A stretch of DNA of 64,000 nucleotides from Lucinisca nassula. Taxonomy: Eukaryota > Mollusca > Bivalvia > Lucinida > Lucinidae. Positions within the stretch are counted from its first letter, which is position 1. Each line of letters starts with the position of its first letter. Under the pieces are notes generated by a model that worked only from the letters and a program-made list of their open reading frames with translations, was not told where the DNA came from and made no database searches. The stretch is taken from assembly GCA_963580285.1 (NCBI GenBank), contig OY757010.1:218693234-218757233 (forward strand), read 5' to 3'. Below are positions 1 to 10,105 of this stretch, one piece after another. The position numbers and the translations under genes were made by a program.

Positions 1-202
1 AGCCAGCAAATAATGCAAATATGGTGAATAGACCCAGATCAGACGCCACAGAACGCGGCGTCTGATCTGGGTGTACACCGTTTGCTTAAAGTATGTACAT
101 TTTTGTAAAACTTACTACACACAAAACAAACCTGACACCCCTATAATTGGACATTAACCATTCCAAACTCATTAGGTGGAATATTCCATTGTCATATATG
201 AG
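1..202. repeat. piggyBac-type MITE, partial at window edge
   Basis: Contains the palindromic core of the family (GACGCC/GGCGTC arms at about 28-75, flanked by 'agacccagatcaga'), then the same internal text seen in the complete copies at 16466 and 29170 ('cctgacacccctata'). It ends in a decayed 'catatatgagttaa' terminus. The left end lies outside or is degraded. Confidence 0.6.
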
Positions 203-603
203 TTAATCTACGTAGATATGACATAGGTGACAAATTAAGACTATGACCCAGTTGTTCGCAGCATCGTAACCTTAATATAATGAGTTCGTCAGTGGTCCAA
301 ATGGTAATACAATATTTAGTTACGTTGTATTTTTGCTAGAAAAATGTGAAATGCATAAAACTACTCACATTTTGTCAGCCAAAATATTAGTGAATGATCA
401 AAGTTTTAACCATACGTTAACTTACGGCTCGTTAGTTATGTGCCACTAGGCACACGTCGCAACATGCAATGATACATCGTCATATTTCATAGTTGTGTGG
501 CATGTCTTGATTTTCGATGAAAATGTCGACAGGTATGAAATTCTGCGTTGATAATTATTCGCAGCTAAGTTTTGCAAGATCCACCATGTAATGAATACCC
601 ATG
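203..603. other. AT-rich intergenic sequence
   Basis: No open frame with recognisable motifs and no repeat shared with other parts of the window was seen. Confidence 0.4.
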
Positions 604-768
604 TGAGTGAGTGTGTTTGAATTTTACGTTCCCATCAACAGCTAAGGTCACATTGAGATGGGACCTCGGTCTAAAGACTCATTCAAAAGTCTGGAGAAGC
701 CCGGGATCGAATCTACGATCCCTGGTTTATAAGGCAAGTAGCTTATCCACTAAACCACGGAGGCGTCT
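604..768 (-). mobile_element. tRNA-headed SINE (family S3)
   Basis: Read on the minus strand it starts with a tRNA-like head: A-box-like TGGTTTAGTGGATAAG and B-box-like GATTCGATCCC. It ends in 'gggaacgtaaaattcaaa' and a short tail. The body matches the copy at 50520-50679. It is flanked by aatacccatg/aatacccctg (10 bp, one mismatch), a probable target-site duplication. It sits inside a MITE D fragment. Confidence 0.75.
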
Positions 769-880
769 AAATACCCCTGTAACCCCCACATTATATAGAG
801 TAAAAGCTTGGGTTTACAAGGGTAAACATTACTTTTCTTATTTCTGTTCCGAGATATAGGTAGTAGATACCCATTAGAAT
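769..880. repeat. MITE D fragment
   Basis: Shows the family's internal blocks ('tatatagagtaaaagcttgg', 'acttttcttatttctg') without the hairpin core. The S3 SINE interrupts its left side. Confidence 0.5.
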
Positions 881-980
881 TGCCTAGGTTCTGATTCAAA
901 CAAGCGCCCACAGTCATGCTTAAAGCATTGATAAAGAAACGTGATGTGAAATCTTTCAGTCCATACTTCCCAAACCATTG

Positions 981-1286
981 CGAAAACACGCCTATTCAAA
1001 TATATTATAATTTTAACTACCAAACAATAATAATAAAAAAATCGCTTACTTACAAACTACCAAACAATGACAAGTTTCAGATAAAAATATCTGATATATT
1101 TCATATTTCTGCTCAAAACACAGATTGTGAGAACTCGTTAGAACCGTCTCGATGAGGCGCTTCTAACGAGTACCCACAATCTATGTTTTTGAGAAGAAAT
1201 ACGAAAATTAATGCATACCCCTGTAAACCCAAGTTTTATTACAAAAAAGTGGGGTTTAAAGGGGTCAAAATTATATAGGCAAAAAC
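981..1286. mobile_element. MITE D copy
   Basis: Left terminal inverted repeat CGAAAACACGCCTATTCAAA at 981. Central hairpin 'ctcgttagaaccgtctcg' / 'cgcttctaacgag' at about 1133-1170, flanked by inverted 'cagattgtg' / 'cacaatct'. The right end 'ttatataggc' is decayed. This is the most numerous repeat in the window (about 20 copies or fragments); no protein is encoded. Confidence 0.8.
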
Positions 1287-1287
1287 A

Positions 1288-1640
1288 AAACAAGCGTTCA
1301 GACTAAAATTCATTTCTCTCTCTTTGGTTTGGCATTGAGATATGATGTACATGTATTATCTGCTTGGAAGATCATGTTATAATGCGCATTAAGGCGTGGA
1401 GGAATTTCCGATGCAGGAAATACCGTTGGTCAAATTTCATGGTCCTGGAATTAACCTGGTGCAATGAATATAGGCCGCCATCAAATTGAGTTTTGCAGGC
1501 ATTTGAATTTGATATGATTGTAGAACTAAACCAGCTGTTATTTGAGATGGTGTAGACCATCGCGCCTCTGCAGATGCGCCATTCTATGCTTCCTGAAGCG
1601 AAATTTCTGGGGCATAGGGTTTTTTTTGCAGTGGAACCAG
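1288..1640. repeat. Unclassified repeat F, copy 1
   Basis: Matches 23990-24600 nearly base for base ('ggcgtggaggaatttccg', 'gcgaaatttctggggcata'). In both places it directly follows a MITE D copy, so MITE D plus F were copied as one block. No coding potential was seen. Confidence 0.7.
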
Positions 1641-1671
1641 TGGAACCGAATTTTATGTATTGTAAATTTTT

Positions 1672-1995
1672 TGTATTGTAAATTTTCCTTTTTTGGACGG
1701 TGATGTTCCTCGTGCGACATCGTACGGGGTTTATATTTCGCAGTTAATTCGATTCGCCAGAGTGTCTAGTCATGTATCCGACTTCAACACTCACAATAAA
1801 TTATTAACCGCTAAGCTTCTTAATCAGGGGTATCAGTATCATAAACTACGTAAAGCCTTTTCTAAGTTTTATAGACGTCATTCTGATTTGGTTCCAAAAT
1901 TCAATGTTGAACTTAAAACAGTTCTGCAACATGGCCTATCGGAACCCGAATTCTATGGTGACTTAGTATATAAATTAAAAAATAAATGCCTGTAA
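1672..1995 (+). pseudogene. C-terminal part of a retroelement reverse transcriptase (family B)
   Basis: The frame reads through IVNFPFLDGDVPRATSYGVY, then SQLIRFARVSSHVSDFN and KLRKAFSKFYRRH, to FYGDLVYK, where it stops. I recognise this as the tail of an RT-type protein common in mollusc and lancelet genomes, but I cannot place its clade. The catalytic RT core is missing, so this is a 5'-truncated copy. A second copy of the end begins at 2756 with the same FYGDLVYK motif, and its frame there continues about 85 codons further. The stop at 1993 is therefore a lesion and not the natural C-terminus. Confidence 0.6.
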
Positions 1996-2755
1996 TGACT
2001 TTAGTACCCAGTTTCGTAAAATCGTTCGTCTATATATAAAGATTGGGTGCAGCATGAGTGTTGTGGGGCAGACTGCGTGCATGGTGGTCAGCCCAGTCGC
2101 GGTTGGCGGCTTTGCTTCCCTCTTTGGTTGCGCGCCGGTGGGTCGGGCTTGGGATTGTGTAGCGGTTCAACCGTTAAAGCATAAATGGAATTTTATTTTA
2201 TTTTAGTATTCTTTATGTTGGTTGGCGCCTAGTGCTCCGTCTTTGGTCGGGCCCTTCAGGGTCTGGCTGTTGGTTTTCTTTTTCTCCAGCAATTCTGTTG
2301 TATGCTGTCGAGTCCTCAACCTTGTTTCATCTCTGTAGTTTTTTGGTTTGTATGTTCTCGGAGATGTTACACTGATGAGTTAGGAAGCCTTCATGCGGAC
2401 TAAACAAAATTAGTGTATACCGCGACGGAGGTGGGGGCGGGGATTGTAGCCGTGTGGGGTCGGTTTGGGCCCCCCGGTGGGGTTCTTTCCGCTTGCCGTT
2501 CCGGGGCGGTTCTTCTGTGGCGGTTTATTTATGTTGTTGTTTGTTACTTACTGTGTGTATCACTTGTGTCTTTTTATTTTGGATGGGCATTTGCCCATTT
2601 TGTGGGAAAGTAACTGCCCTTATGGCCTTCCTTTGTTTAGGTTTCAATTATGGTCTGGTCGCTTCATGTTTGTGTTTCTTTCCCTTTGGTGTCTTTGATG
2701 GGTGGAGTAAGTGTATTGTATCGATTCCTGATCTTTGTTTTACTTTTACTTTATG
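1996..2755 (+). mobile_element. Family B 3' region, copy 1
   Basis: Non-coding 3' part of the same element: 'cccagtttcgtaaaatcgtt', 'tgctgtcgagtcctcaacc', 'ggagatgttacactgatgag' and the T-rich end 'tttgttttacttttact'. Matching 3' ends occur at 15588 and 49010. Long frames in this stretch are shadows of skewed GT-rich DNA. Confidence 0.7.
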
Positions 2756-3190
2756 GTGACTTAGTATATAAATTCAGAAAAATATATAATTGCAATGACT
2801 TCAGCAGCCAATTTCGTAAAATTATTCTTCGATATAAAAAGATTGGGTATAACTTAAATGTTATACGACAGACTGCATGTAAGGTAGTTAACCCAATCAC
2901 GTTGACAACTTTTCTGCTCTCTAATTACACGCCGGTGGGCCAAACCTCAGATTCTATGACGGTTACAAAGTATAGGCTTTTATGTAATGTTGGTTGGTGT
3001 CTGATGCTCTGTCTCCTGTCGGGCCCATTGTAGTCTAACTGTTGGTGTTCTTTTGCTCCAGTATTTCAGTGGTTTCTTGCTGTCGAGTCCTCACCGTTGT
3101 TGTTTGATTTTTGTGTTCTCGGAGATGTTGCTCGGATGAGTTAGGAGGCCTTCATGTGGACTGAACAAATTATTTGTCTAAATCGCGACG
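2756..3190 (+). mobile_element. Family B, second tandem copy
   Basis: Begins abruptly at 'tatggtgacttagtatata' immediately after copy 1 and repeats the same text to 'cgcgacggaagtaagggcg'. Its frame (about 2756-2975) extends FYGDLVYKFRKI through QFRKIILRYKKIGYN to TPVGQTSDSMT, the more complete C-terminus of the RT protein. Confidence 0.7.
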
Positions 3191-3192
3191 GA

Positions 3193-3700
3193 AGTAAGGG
3201 CGCTGCCAACACTATTGTATGCATGTGAAACATGGACAGTTTACCCACGGCACGCAAAATGACTGAATCACTTCATTACAAGCTGTCTTAGAAACCTCTT
3301 AAAGATTAAGTGGCAGGACAGGATTCCAGACACGGAAGCCCTAAACAGGGCATGGATGCAAATTGTACATACTCTTTTGAAACTAGCACAGTTAAGATGA
3401 ATATGCTATGTTGCCAGAATGCCTGAGTAACGTTTACCAAAGAAAACTCTATACGGAGAACTAGAAATGGACAAACGCTACCATGGTTCGTCAAGGGCTT
3501 CAACATTCCAACAGAGTCGTGGGAGTAGATAGCCTATCACAGAGCAAAGTGGCGAGGCCTCATTAGAAGGGGTGTTAATGAATACGAGGCAAAACGAATC
3601 AGTGAGCTGAGCAGAAACGCGCACAGCGCAAAGACAGAGCTAAGGCATTACTAACAGATCTGTCTTCCTCTTACCTTTGTTATTCGGTCTGCAACGGGCA
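3193..3700 (+). pseudogene. RTE-like LINE ORF2, C-terminal relic
   Basis: Frames read LLYACETWTVYPRHAK, CLRNLLKIKWQDRIPDTEAL, RLPKKTLYGELEMDKR and, after a frameshift, KGFNIPTESWE and HRAKWRGLIRRGV. This is the characteristic tail of RTE/BovB-like LINE polymerases, found after the RT domain. Several in-frame stops (after RHAK, AQLR, MPE and SWE) and at least one frameshift make it clearly dead. A different fragment of the same kind of element lies on the minus strand at 34069-35270. Confidence 0.75.
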
Positions 3701-4090
3701 GATTAGAACTAGAATTGGTCTCACAGTCAAACTAACATTTCTCAAATGGCAATTGTCAGTAATGCTAGACGCACTAATAATGAAAATAATAATAATAATA
3801 ATATTATTATTATTGTTATATCCTTTTGAAACTCCGCCGGACGTTTAAACTGACATTCATTATGCTAAGTATAAAGCACAGTATAGCATACTTCTCAATG
3901 AAATTATAGACGTTCGTCTTTCGTTGCACTTGGCATAATCCCGGGGGAGCAGTCGTGATACTTAGCTACATTAATTCCTTTGTCATTGATGTCTACGCTA
4001 GGTGGCTACAACATTAAGTGCGAACCGAAGGCGATATAATAACGAAGGGAGACCAATCTAATATTTAGCATAACAATCCAGGTGCTGTAG
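3701..4090. other. Non-coding, with an (AAT)n/(ATT)n tract
   Basis: A short AAT then ATT run at about 3776-3816 forms an imperfect hairpin. The rest shows no motif. It may include the 5' region of the LINE that follows, whose start I cannot define. Confidence 0.4.
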
Positions 4091-4927
4091 AAAAATTTTC
4101 TACTGGAAGAAAAGACAAAGTACAACCAGCCACCTGTTAATAATAAAGCAAACAATAATCAAAACCCGAAACGAACACCAGCTGAACCTCAACAGAAACA
4201 GAAACAATTCCAAAAACCTAACACACGTGTGAACACAAATGCAGAATCTGAAGTTGGTGATCAAACAGACAGGTCAAGAAAGTGCATAAGAGAAACAACA
4301 CTACTAATTGGTAGTTCCAGTCTTAAAGGCGTGAAAACCAATGAACTTAATTCCAATACCACTGTTAGATCTTTCTCAGGTGCCACCGTCAAAACACTGA
4401 AGTCCAAGTTAGAAAAATATGACATGGATAGCTGCAAAACAATAATTGTCCACGTTGGTGGTAACGATGGTGATAGTGGAGCAGATATGGATACTTTTCA
4501 AGATGACTACATTGCTTTACTAGAGAGTTTGGCGTCAAATGACCGCCGAATTATTGTATCCGGCCTACTGCCAAGAGGCACCACTGATCTTGAGCCCTAC
4601 AATCAGCAGTTTAAATCGCTGTGCGATGCAAACGACATAGATTACATTGACAACTATGATAACTTTTTATTGGCGTCTGGTGAAATTCCTGACACGTATT
4701 ATTACACGGACAAAACGCATTTAAACGTCACTGGTACACGAAAACTTCTACAAACTATTGACAAATATTGTAAGATAACAGGACCATCGAATTCCTAAAA
4801 TGTTACACCACAGAGACAGCGACGTGGCAACTCGCCGCCTACAGGCAGAAGATACCGTCCTCAGAAATACTGCCATATTTGTTCAGTGACAAATCACAGT
4901 ACCCAAGAATGTTGGTTCAATGGATGA
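4091..4927 (+). pseudogene. LINE ORF1: SGNH hydrolase-like domain plus CCHC knuckle
   Basis: The frame is open from 4091 to a TAA at 4796 and continues in the same frame to a TGA at 4925, so one stop splits it. The first 50 codons are a basic, Gln/Asn/Pro-rich linker. An SGNH/GDSL-like domain follows: block I LLIGSSSLKGV (about 4300), block III VHVGGND (about 4450) and block V DKTHLN with the His (about 4710). After the stop comes a basic stretch and a zinc knuckle, CHICSVTNHSTQEC (CX2CX4HX4C, about 4876-4912). ORF1 proteins with an esterase-like domain are known from CR1/L2-type LINEs and act as RNA-binding partners of the polymerase. It lies directly upstream of the ORF2 relic on the same strand. 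No ATG clearly marks a start; the 5' end could extend further. Confidence 0.75.
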
Positions 4928-5435
4928 AACTCTAAGATTACGGGCCGTGCTGCACACTAGGATGAATTCGGGTATATAGAACGCAATTCTCAGAACGACC
5001 ACACATTGCCTAATAGTACAACTTTAGAAACGCCGTTTCATTACTCGTTTGATCTGAATAGGTTGCAGAATGACTCGAAAAATCTCGGTGTTTCACCCAT
5101 TGCCCAACATGAGGGATTGTATCTGGACACTACACAATACATACCTAACGTTGCCACCGCTTGCCTATCTGATGAAGTATCCTCAGACACTACAGACATA
5201 CAATTTTTATCCAAAGGCCCAGAAAACATGTACACTCCATATGTTTCACTTCTGTGGTGTATTCCTTGCTTCCAAAGGATAACCCTTTTATAGAACATAT
5301 TTAACTTCACTACAGCTGGTGTGTGGGAATGTGTGGCGGCGGTAAAACGTCTCCCTGCCCTACATCATAGTGTAGATTATATTTTCTTGTCCTTTGGGAT
5401 CATTGATTCCATTGTGGAATTTTGAAAATATCTGA

Positions 5436-5481
5436 GGGTCACTGATGAGGCCTAATTGGCCGAAACTAGCTAGTCTGGCCC
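5436..5481 (+). ncRNA. Hammerhead ribozyme, unit 1
   Basis: Stem I GGGTCA (5436-5441) pairs with TGGCCC (5476-5481, one G-U). Core CTGATGA is 5442-5448. Stem II is GGCC/GGCC with loop TAATT, followed by GAAA (5462-5465). Stem III ACU/AGU closes a 4-nt loop. Cleavage is predicted after C5475 (GUC triplet). All invariant core bases are present. Confidence 0.88.
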
Positions 5482-5696
5482 AGAAAACATGTACACTCCA
5501 TATTTTTCACTTCTGTGGTGTATTCCTTGCTTCCAAAGGATAACCCTTTTATAGAACATATTTAACTTCACTACAGCTGGTGTGTGGGAATGTGTGGCGG
5601 CGGTAAAACGTCTCCCTGCCCTACATCATAGTGTAGATTATATTTTCTTGTCCTTTGGGATCATTGATTCCATTGTGGAATTTTGAAAATATCTGA

Positions 5697-5742
5697 GGGT
5701 CACTGATTAGGCCTAATTGGCCGAAACTAGCTAGTCTGGCCC
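5697..5742 (+). ncRNA. Hammerhead ribozyme, unit 2 (core mutation)
   Basis: Same fold as unit 1, but the core reads CTGATTA: T5708 replaces the invariant G of CUGAUGA (G8). That position takes part in catalysis in known hammerheads, so this copy is predicted inactive. Confidence 0.8.
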
Positions 5743-5957
5743 AGAAAACATGTACACTCCATATTTTTCACTTCTGTGGTGTATTCCTTGCTTCCAAAGG
5801 ATAACCCTTTTATAGAACATATTTAACTTCACTACAGCTGGTGTGTGGGAATGTGTGGCGGCGGTAAAACGTCTCCCTGCCCTACATCATAGTGTAGATT
5901 ATATTTTCTTGTCCTTTGGGATCATTGATTCCATTGTGGAATTTTGAAAATATCTGA

Positions 5958-6003
5958 GGGTCACTGATGAGGCCTAATTGGCCGAAACTAGCTAGTCTGG
6001 CCC
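5958..6003 (+). ncRNA. Hammerhead ribozyme, unit 3
   Basis: Complete core CTGATGA and GAAA with all three stems as in unit 1. Predicted cleavage is after C5997. Confidence 0.88.
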
Positions 6004-6218
6004 AGAAAACATGTACACTCCATATTTTTCACTTCTGTGGTGTATTCCTTGCTTCCAAAGGATAACCCTTTTATAGAACATATTTAACTTCACTACAGCT
6101 GGTGTGTGGGAATGTGTGGCGGCGGTAAAACGTCTCCCTGCCCTACATCATAGTGTAGATTATATTTTCTTGTCCTTTGGGATCATTGATTCCATTGTGG
6201 AATTTTGAAAATATCTGA

Positions 6219-6264
6219 GGGTCACTGATGAGGCCTAATTGGCCGAAACTAGCTAGTCTGGCCC
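6219..6264 (+). ncRNA. Hammerhead ribozyme, unit 4
   Basis: Complete core and stems, identical to unit 1 over the ribozyme. Predicted cleavage is after C6258. Confidence 0.88.
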
Positions 6265-6479
6265 AGAAAACATGTACACTCCATATTTTTCACTTCTGTG
6301 GTGTATTCCTTGCTTCCAAAGGATAACCCTTTTATAGAACATATTTAACTTCACTACAGCTGGTGTGTGGGAATGTGTGGCGGCGGTAAAACGTCTCCCT
6401 GCCCTACATCATAGTGTAGATTATATTTTCTTGTCCTTTGGGATCATTGATTCCATTGTGGAATTTTGAAAATATCTGA

Positions 6480-6525
6480 GGGTCACTGATTAGGCCTAAT
6501 TGGCCGAAACTAGCTAGTCTGGCCC
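6480..6525 (+). ncRNA. Hammerhead ribozyme, unit 5 (core mutation)
   Basis: Carries the same CTGATTA core change as unit 2 (T6491 for G8), so it is predicted inactive. It lies three units after the other mutant. Confidence 0.8.
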
Positions 6526-6740
6526 AGAAAACATGTACACTCCATATTTTTCACTTCTGTGGTGTATTCCTTGCTTCCAAAGGATAACCCTTTTATAGAA
6601 CATATTTAACTTCACTACAGCTGGTGTGTGGGAATGTGTGGCGGCGGTAAAACGTCTCCCTGCCCTACATCATAGTGTAGATTATATTTTCTTGTCCTTT
6701 GGGATCATTGATTCCATTGTGGAATTTTGAAAATATCTGA

Positions 6741-6786
6741 GGGTCACTGATGAGGCCTAATTGGCCGAAACTAGCTAGTCTGGCCC
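6741..6786 (+). ncRNA. Hammerhead ribozyme, unit 6
   Basis: Complete core and stems. Predicted cleavage is after C6780. It is followed by the terminal partial unit. Confidence 0.88.
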
Positions 6787-9650
6787 AGAAAACATGTACA
6801 CTCCATATTTTTCACTTCTGTGGTGTATTCCTTGCTTCCAAAGGATAACCCTTTTATAGAACATATTTACATCTTTGTAATCTAAATATCAGACACCTTG
6901 TACCCAAGCTAGACGAAATTCGCTTAGCTATGGCAACAGAGCGCTGTCCAGATATCCTAGGTATTTGCGAAACTTTTCTGGAGGCAAGTGTCTCAGATGG
7001 TCAAGTGGTCATCGATGGTTACGATATGCTACGAAAAGATAGATCTGACACTCAAAATAAATCTGGCGGCGTTTTAGTTTTATATCATAGAAATCCGCTT
7101 AAGTGCAGACGCCGACCAGAACTTGAAGTCTCGCAGATTGAAACATTGTGGTCACAGTTAACCTTGCCAAACACTAGGCCATTTCTGATTTGCACCGTGT
7201 ATCTTCCTCCAAATGCACAGTCCGAATGGATAGAACTATTCGCGGAGGAACTGTCTATTGCACAAACAGCCGGGCTTGAAATCATTCTTATGGGTGATTT
7301 TAATATCGATTATAGTTCCACGGTAAATCAGAAATGGCATACAATGGTACAGTTATTTAACCTGTCCCAATTAGTAACAGAACCAACTCGAATAACGGAA
7401 TCAACTTCAACTATAATTGACCATGTCTATACTACTCACCCGGAACATATTACTGAATGCTTCGTTCCTAATTTTTCTATTAGTGATCATTTTCCGGTAT
7501 GTCTTACAAGAAAAGTAAATTACAAAATTTCTAAAAACAATCATATCACCACAACATATCGTTGCTTTAAAACTTTCATGAACCTATATTTTTGACAGAT
7601 CTTGCAAATGAACTCAGCTTTTTCTCGGCAAATTATTCTGACCTCCATGCCAATTTTGTTAAATGGCATCAATTAGTAATGAAGCATTTAGACAACCATG
7701 CTCCTGTGAAAACCAAATGGGTGAAACATAATCGCATGCCCCACTGGTACACCACGGAAATAGCACAGATGCAAAGGTAAAGAGACAACTGCAAGCGCCA
7801 AAAGCAATGGGCGGATTTTAAACGGTACCGAAATAACACGCGACAGTTCATAAGATCGGCTAAACGGAAATATAAAGATTCTAAAGTCATATGGCAGCAC
7901 CTACGATCCTTCAACGCAAATAAGAAAACATCTTCAAATAACATCTCAGTTGAGTTATTTTTCAATGATGAAACGATTAAAAATTCTGAAAACATTGCTG
8001 CAAAACTGAACGAATTTTTCACCTCAATAGCTGATATACTTACCAAAACGACACTGAGTCGCCTGAACTTGACACTAACCGACTAAGTCAATTTGTGAAT
8101 GACAAAAATACCCGAAAATGTATCTTTCCATATTCCTTTCATTACTTGCGACCAAGTCCTATCGTTTATAAGTAAACTTGATTCTTCAAAATCCACAGAC
8201 ATTGACGGTCTTGGACCTAGAATAATAACATTAGCCGCGAATGTTTTATCACCGTCATTAACATTACTGATCAATAAAAGCATTGTTAACGGAAAATTCC
8301 CATCTCAACTAAAATATGCTAAAGTTTACCCCATTTATAAAGGTGGAACTAAATCGGACCCCTCAAACTATCGACCGATCTCAATCTTACCAACAATTTC
8401 TAAAATATTTGAGAAGCATGTCAACCATCATTTAATGGGCTTCTTAAATAAATACAATGTGATACATGAGAGTCAATCAGGGTTTTGACAGAAACACAGT
8501 TGCCAAACTGCACTGGTTAAGCTAATCGATCATTGGATGGCTTGTATATATAAAGGGGACATCGTGGGAACAATTTTCATCGACTTTCGCAAAGTATTTG
8601 ATGTTGTGGACCATAGTATGCTGATACAAAAGCTTTCCCTGTACAAACTTAGCCTAAACACAGTCTGTTGGTTCGAGTCATACCTTAGTTGTCGCCAACA
8701 GTCTATAGTATACGACAAAGGCTTTTCTGAGTTTTCACATGTTCGTTCTGGTGTGCCTCAGGGCTCGATACTTGGTCCTACCTTATTTTTGCTATTTATC
8801 AACGACCTACCCTTGTATCTTAGATATTGCTATGCGGACTTATATGCCGACGATGCCACCTTTCGCACTCATAGTGACAATAAACAAACCGTCGAAAACC
8901 ACCTACAATCCGATTTTAACAATTCTAAATATTGGAGTAGATGTAACAAAAAACATGTACATGATCAGAAAACGTCATGCATGACTATAGGAACTAGGCA
9001 TCGCTTAGATGGCTCCAATCTTTTAGACATAAAATCTGACAGCATCAATATTAAGCAGGTGTCAATTTATAAGCTTTTGGGCCTTTATATTGACGAAAAC
9101 TTAAACTGGAATACCCATATAGACCATCTTTGCGCTGCTGTCTCTTCTAAAATATCATTGTTGCGACAACGATCGGAATATGTTCCCACACACGTCCAAA
9201 AGGGTATATTCTACCGCTTCTTGACTATGGCTCAGTTACATGGGGATCAACAGCAACTGCTAATATTGAAAGATTTATAAAACTACACAAACGAGCAGCA
9301 CGGATTATACATAGTGCTGACTTTGATACTCCATCTGCCCTTCCAGGAGCTTGGTTGGACTCCCGTGACGAGTAGAATAAAATATAATACAGCTGTTCTT
9401 ACCTACAAAGCCTTAAATGATATGACTCCAGATTATATAAACAAGTTGCTCACACCGATGTCACACAAACATCCATTAAATTTAAGATCAGGGTCCAACG
9501 GTACTCTATATGTTCCAAGGTCCCGCACGACACTTTATTGTGGGGCATTTTCATGCTCGGCCCCACGACTATGGAATTCTTTACCTCTCGAAAACAGAAA
9601 CTCGGAGTTATTAGGTCCTTTTCTAAGACAGGTAAAACCCTTTTGTTAGG

Positions 9651-10105
9651 CACTGTTGGTAATGGTTTATCATGTTTTATGTTCACCATTGTACATATGC
9701 ATTCCTTTAAGTCACAGACCATTCATTGTCCGCGCATCTTAATCGATTTTAGATAAACCCGATAGTCTGTGATATGTTTTATGTGCCCTCTAATAAATTA
9801 ATATTTTAATTAACAGTGGTCTCAACCGGAAACACAAATCATATACCACATGTGTTGTTGACTGTTTCAACACACGATCTGTTCTTTTGAAACATTCAAG
9901 AATTTTAGTATATGTTTTAACAAGATACGTCTTATGAGACCACATTGTCTTTGTTTTACTGTATATATGCATATAATGCATTTTGTAATGTTTTCCCTAT
10001 GCTTTATATGTTTTCTGTGTATTTTACAGAGGGCCACAAGGTAGACTAGCTTTGCAGCTAATTGTGCCACCCTCTTAAAATATTGTATAAATAAATAAAA
10101 TAAAT
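9651..10105 (+). mobile_element. 3' untranslated tail of the CR1/L2-like LINE
   Basis: Non-coding sequence after the ORF2 end, finishing in 'gccaccctcttaaaatattg' and an AATAAATAAA-type tail at about 10085-10105. The tail contains AATAAA and marks the likely 3' end of the element. Confidence 0.6.

Larger units (their letters stand above)
5216..6869 (+). repeat. Tandem array of a 261-bp unit, each with a hammerhead ribozyme (retrozyme-like)
   Basis: The text 'ggcccagaaaacatgtacac' starts at 5216, 5477, 5738, 5999, 6260, 6521 and 6782, always 261 bp apart: six full units plus about 88 bp. Units are nearly identical. The array begins at the predicted ribozyme cleavage site and ends at 'agaacatattta'. 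It interrupts the LINE ORF2. Related copies lie at 35082-35161 and 45708-46285 (minus) and 49281-49461 (plus). No protein is encoded. Small tandem retroelements with hammerheads (retrozymes) are known in plants and animals, and assignment to that class is inferred from structure. Confidence 0.9.
5006..9650 (+). pseudogene. CR1/L2-like LINE ORF2 (APE endonuclease and RT), split by a 261-bp array
   Basis: N-terminal piece 5006-5217; the frame resumes at 6867 with LHLCNLNIRHLVPKLDEIR, so the array 5218-6866 sits inside the frame. APE-like endonuclease to 7595: ETFLEASVSDG, MGDFNIDYS (about 7290) and SDHFPVCL (about 7480). After frameshifts and stops near 7590 and 7780-8100 comes the RT: YAKVYPIYKGG, SNYRPISILP, an in-frame TGA at 8486 where SGF[R]QKHS is expected (CGA to TGA), [23 protein letters not shown] and the catalytic YADD (about 8843). 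C-terminal connection ITSRIKYNTAVLTYKALN-like text and APRLWNSLP near 9560 end at 9649. The element would supply target-primed reverse transcription. It is dead by several lesions. Confidence 0.85.

Noticed and set aside
2413..2759. Three overlapping plus-strand frames of 66-101 codons
   Set aside because: They lie in the non-coding 3' region of family B, are hydrophobic because of GT-rich sequence, and are not conserved in frame in the other family B copies.
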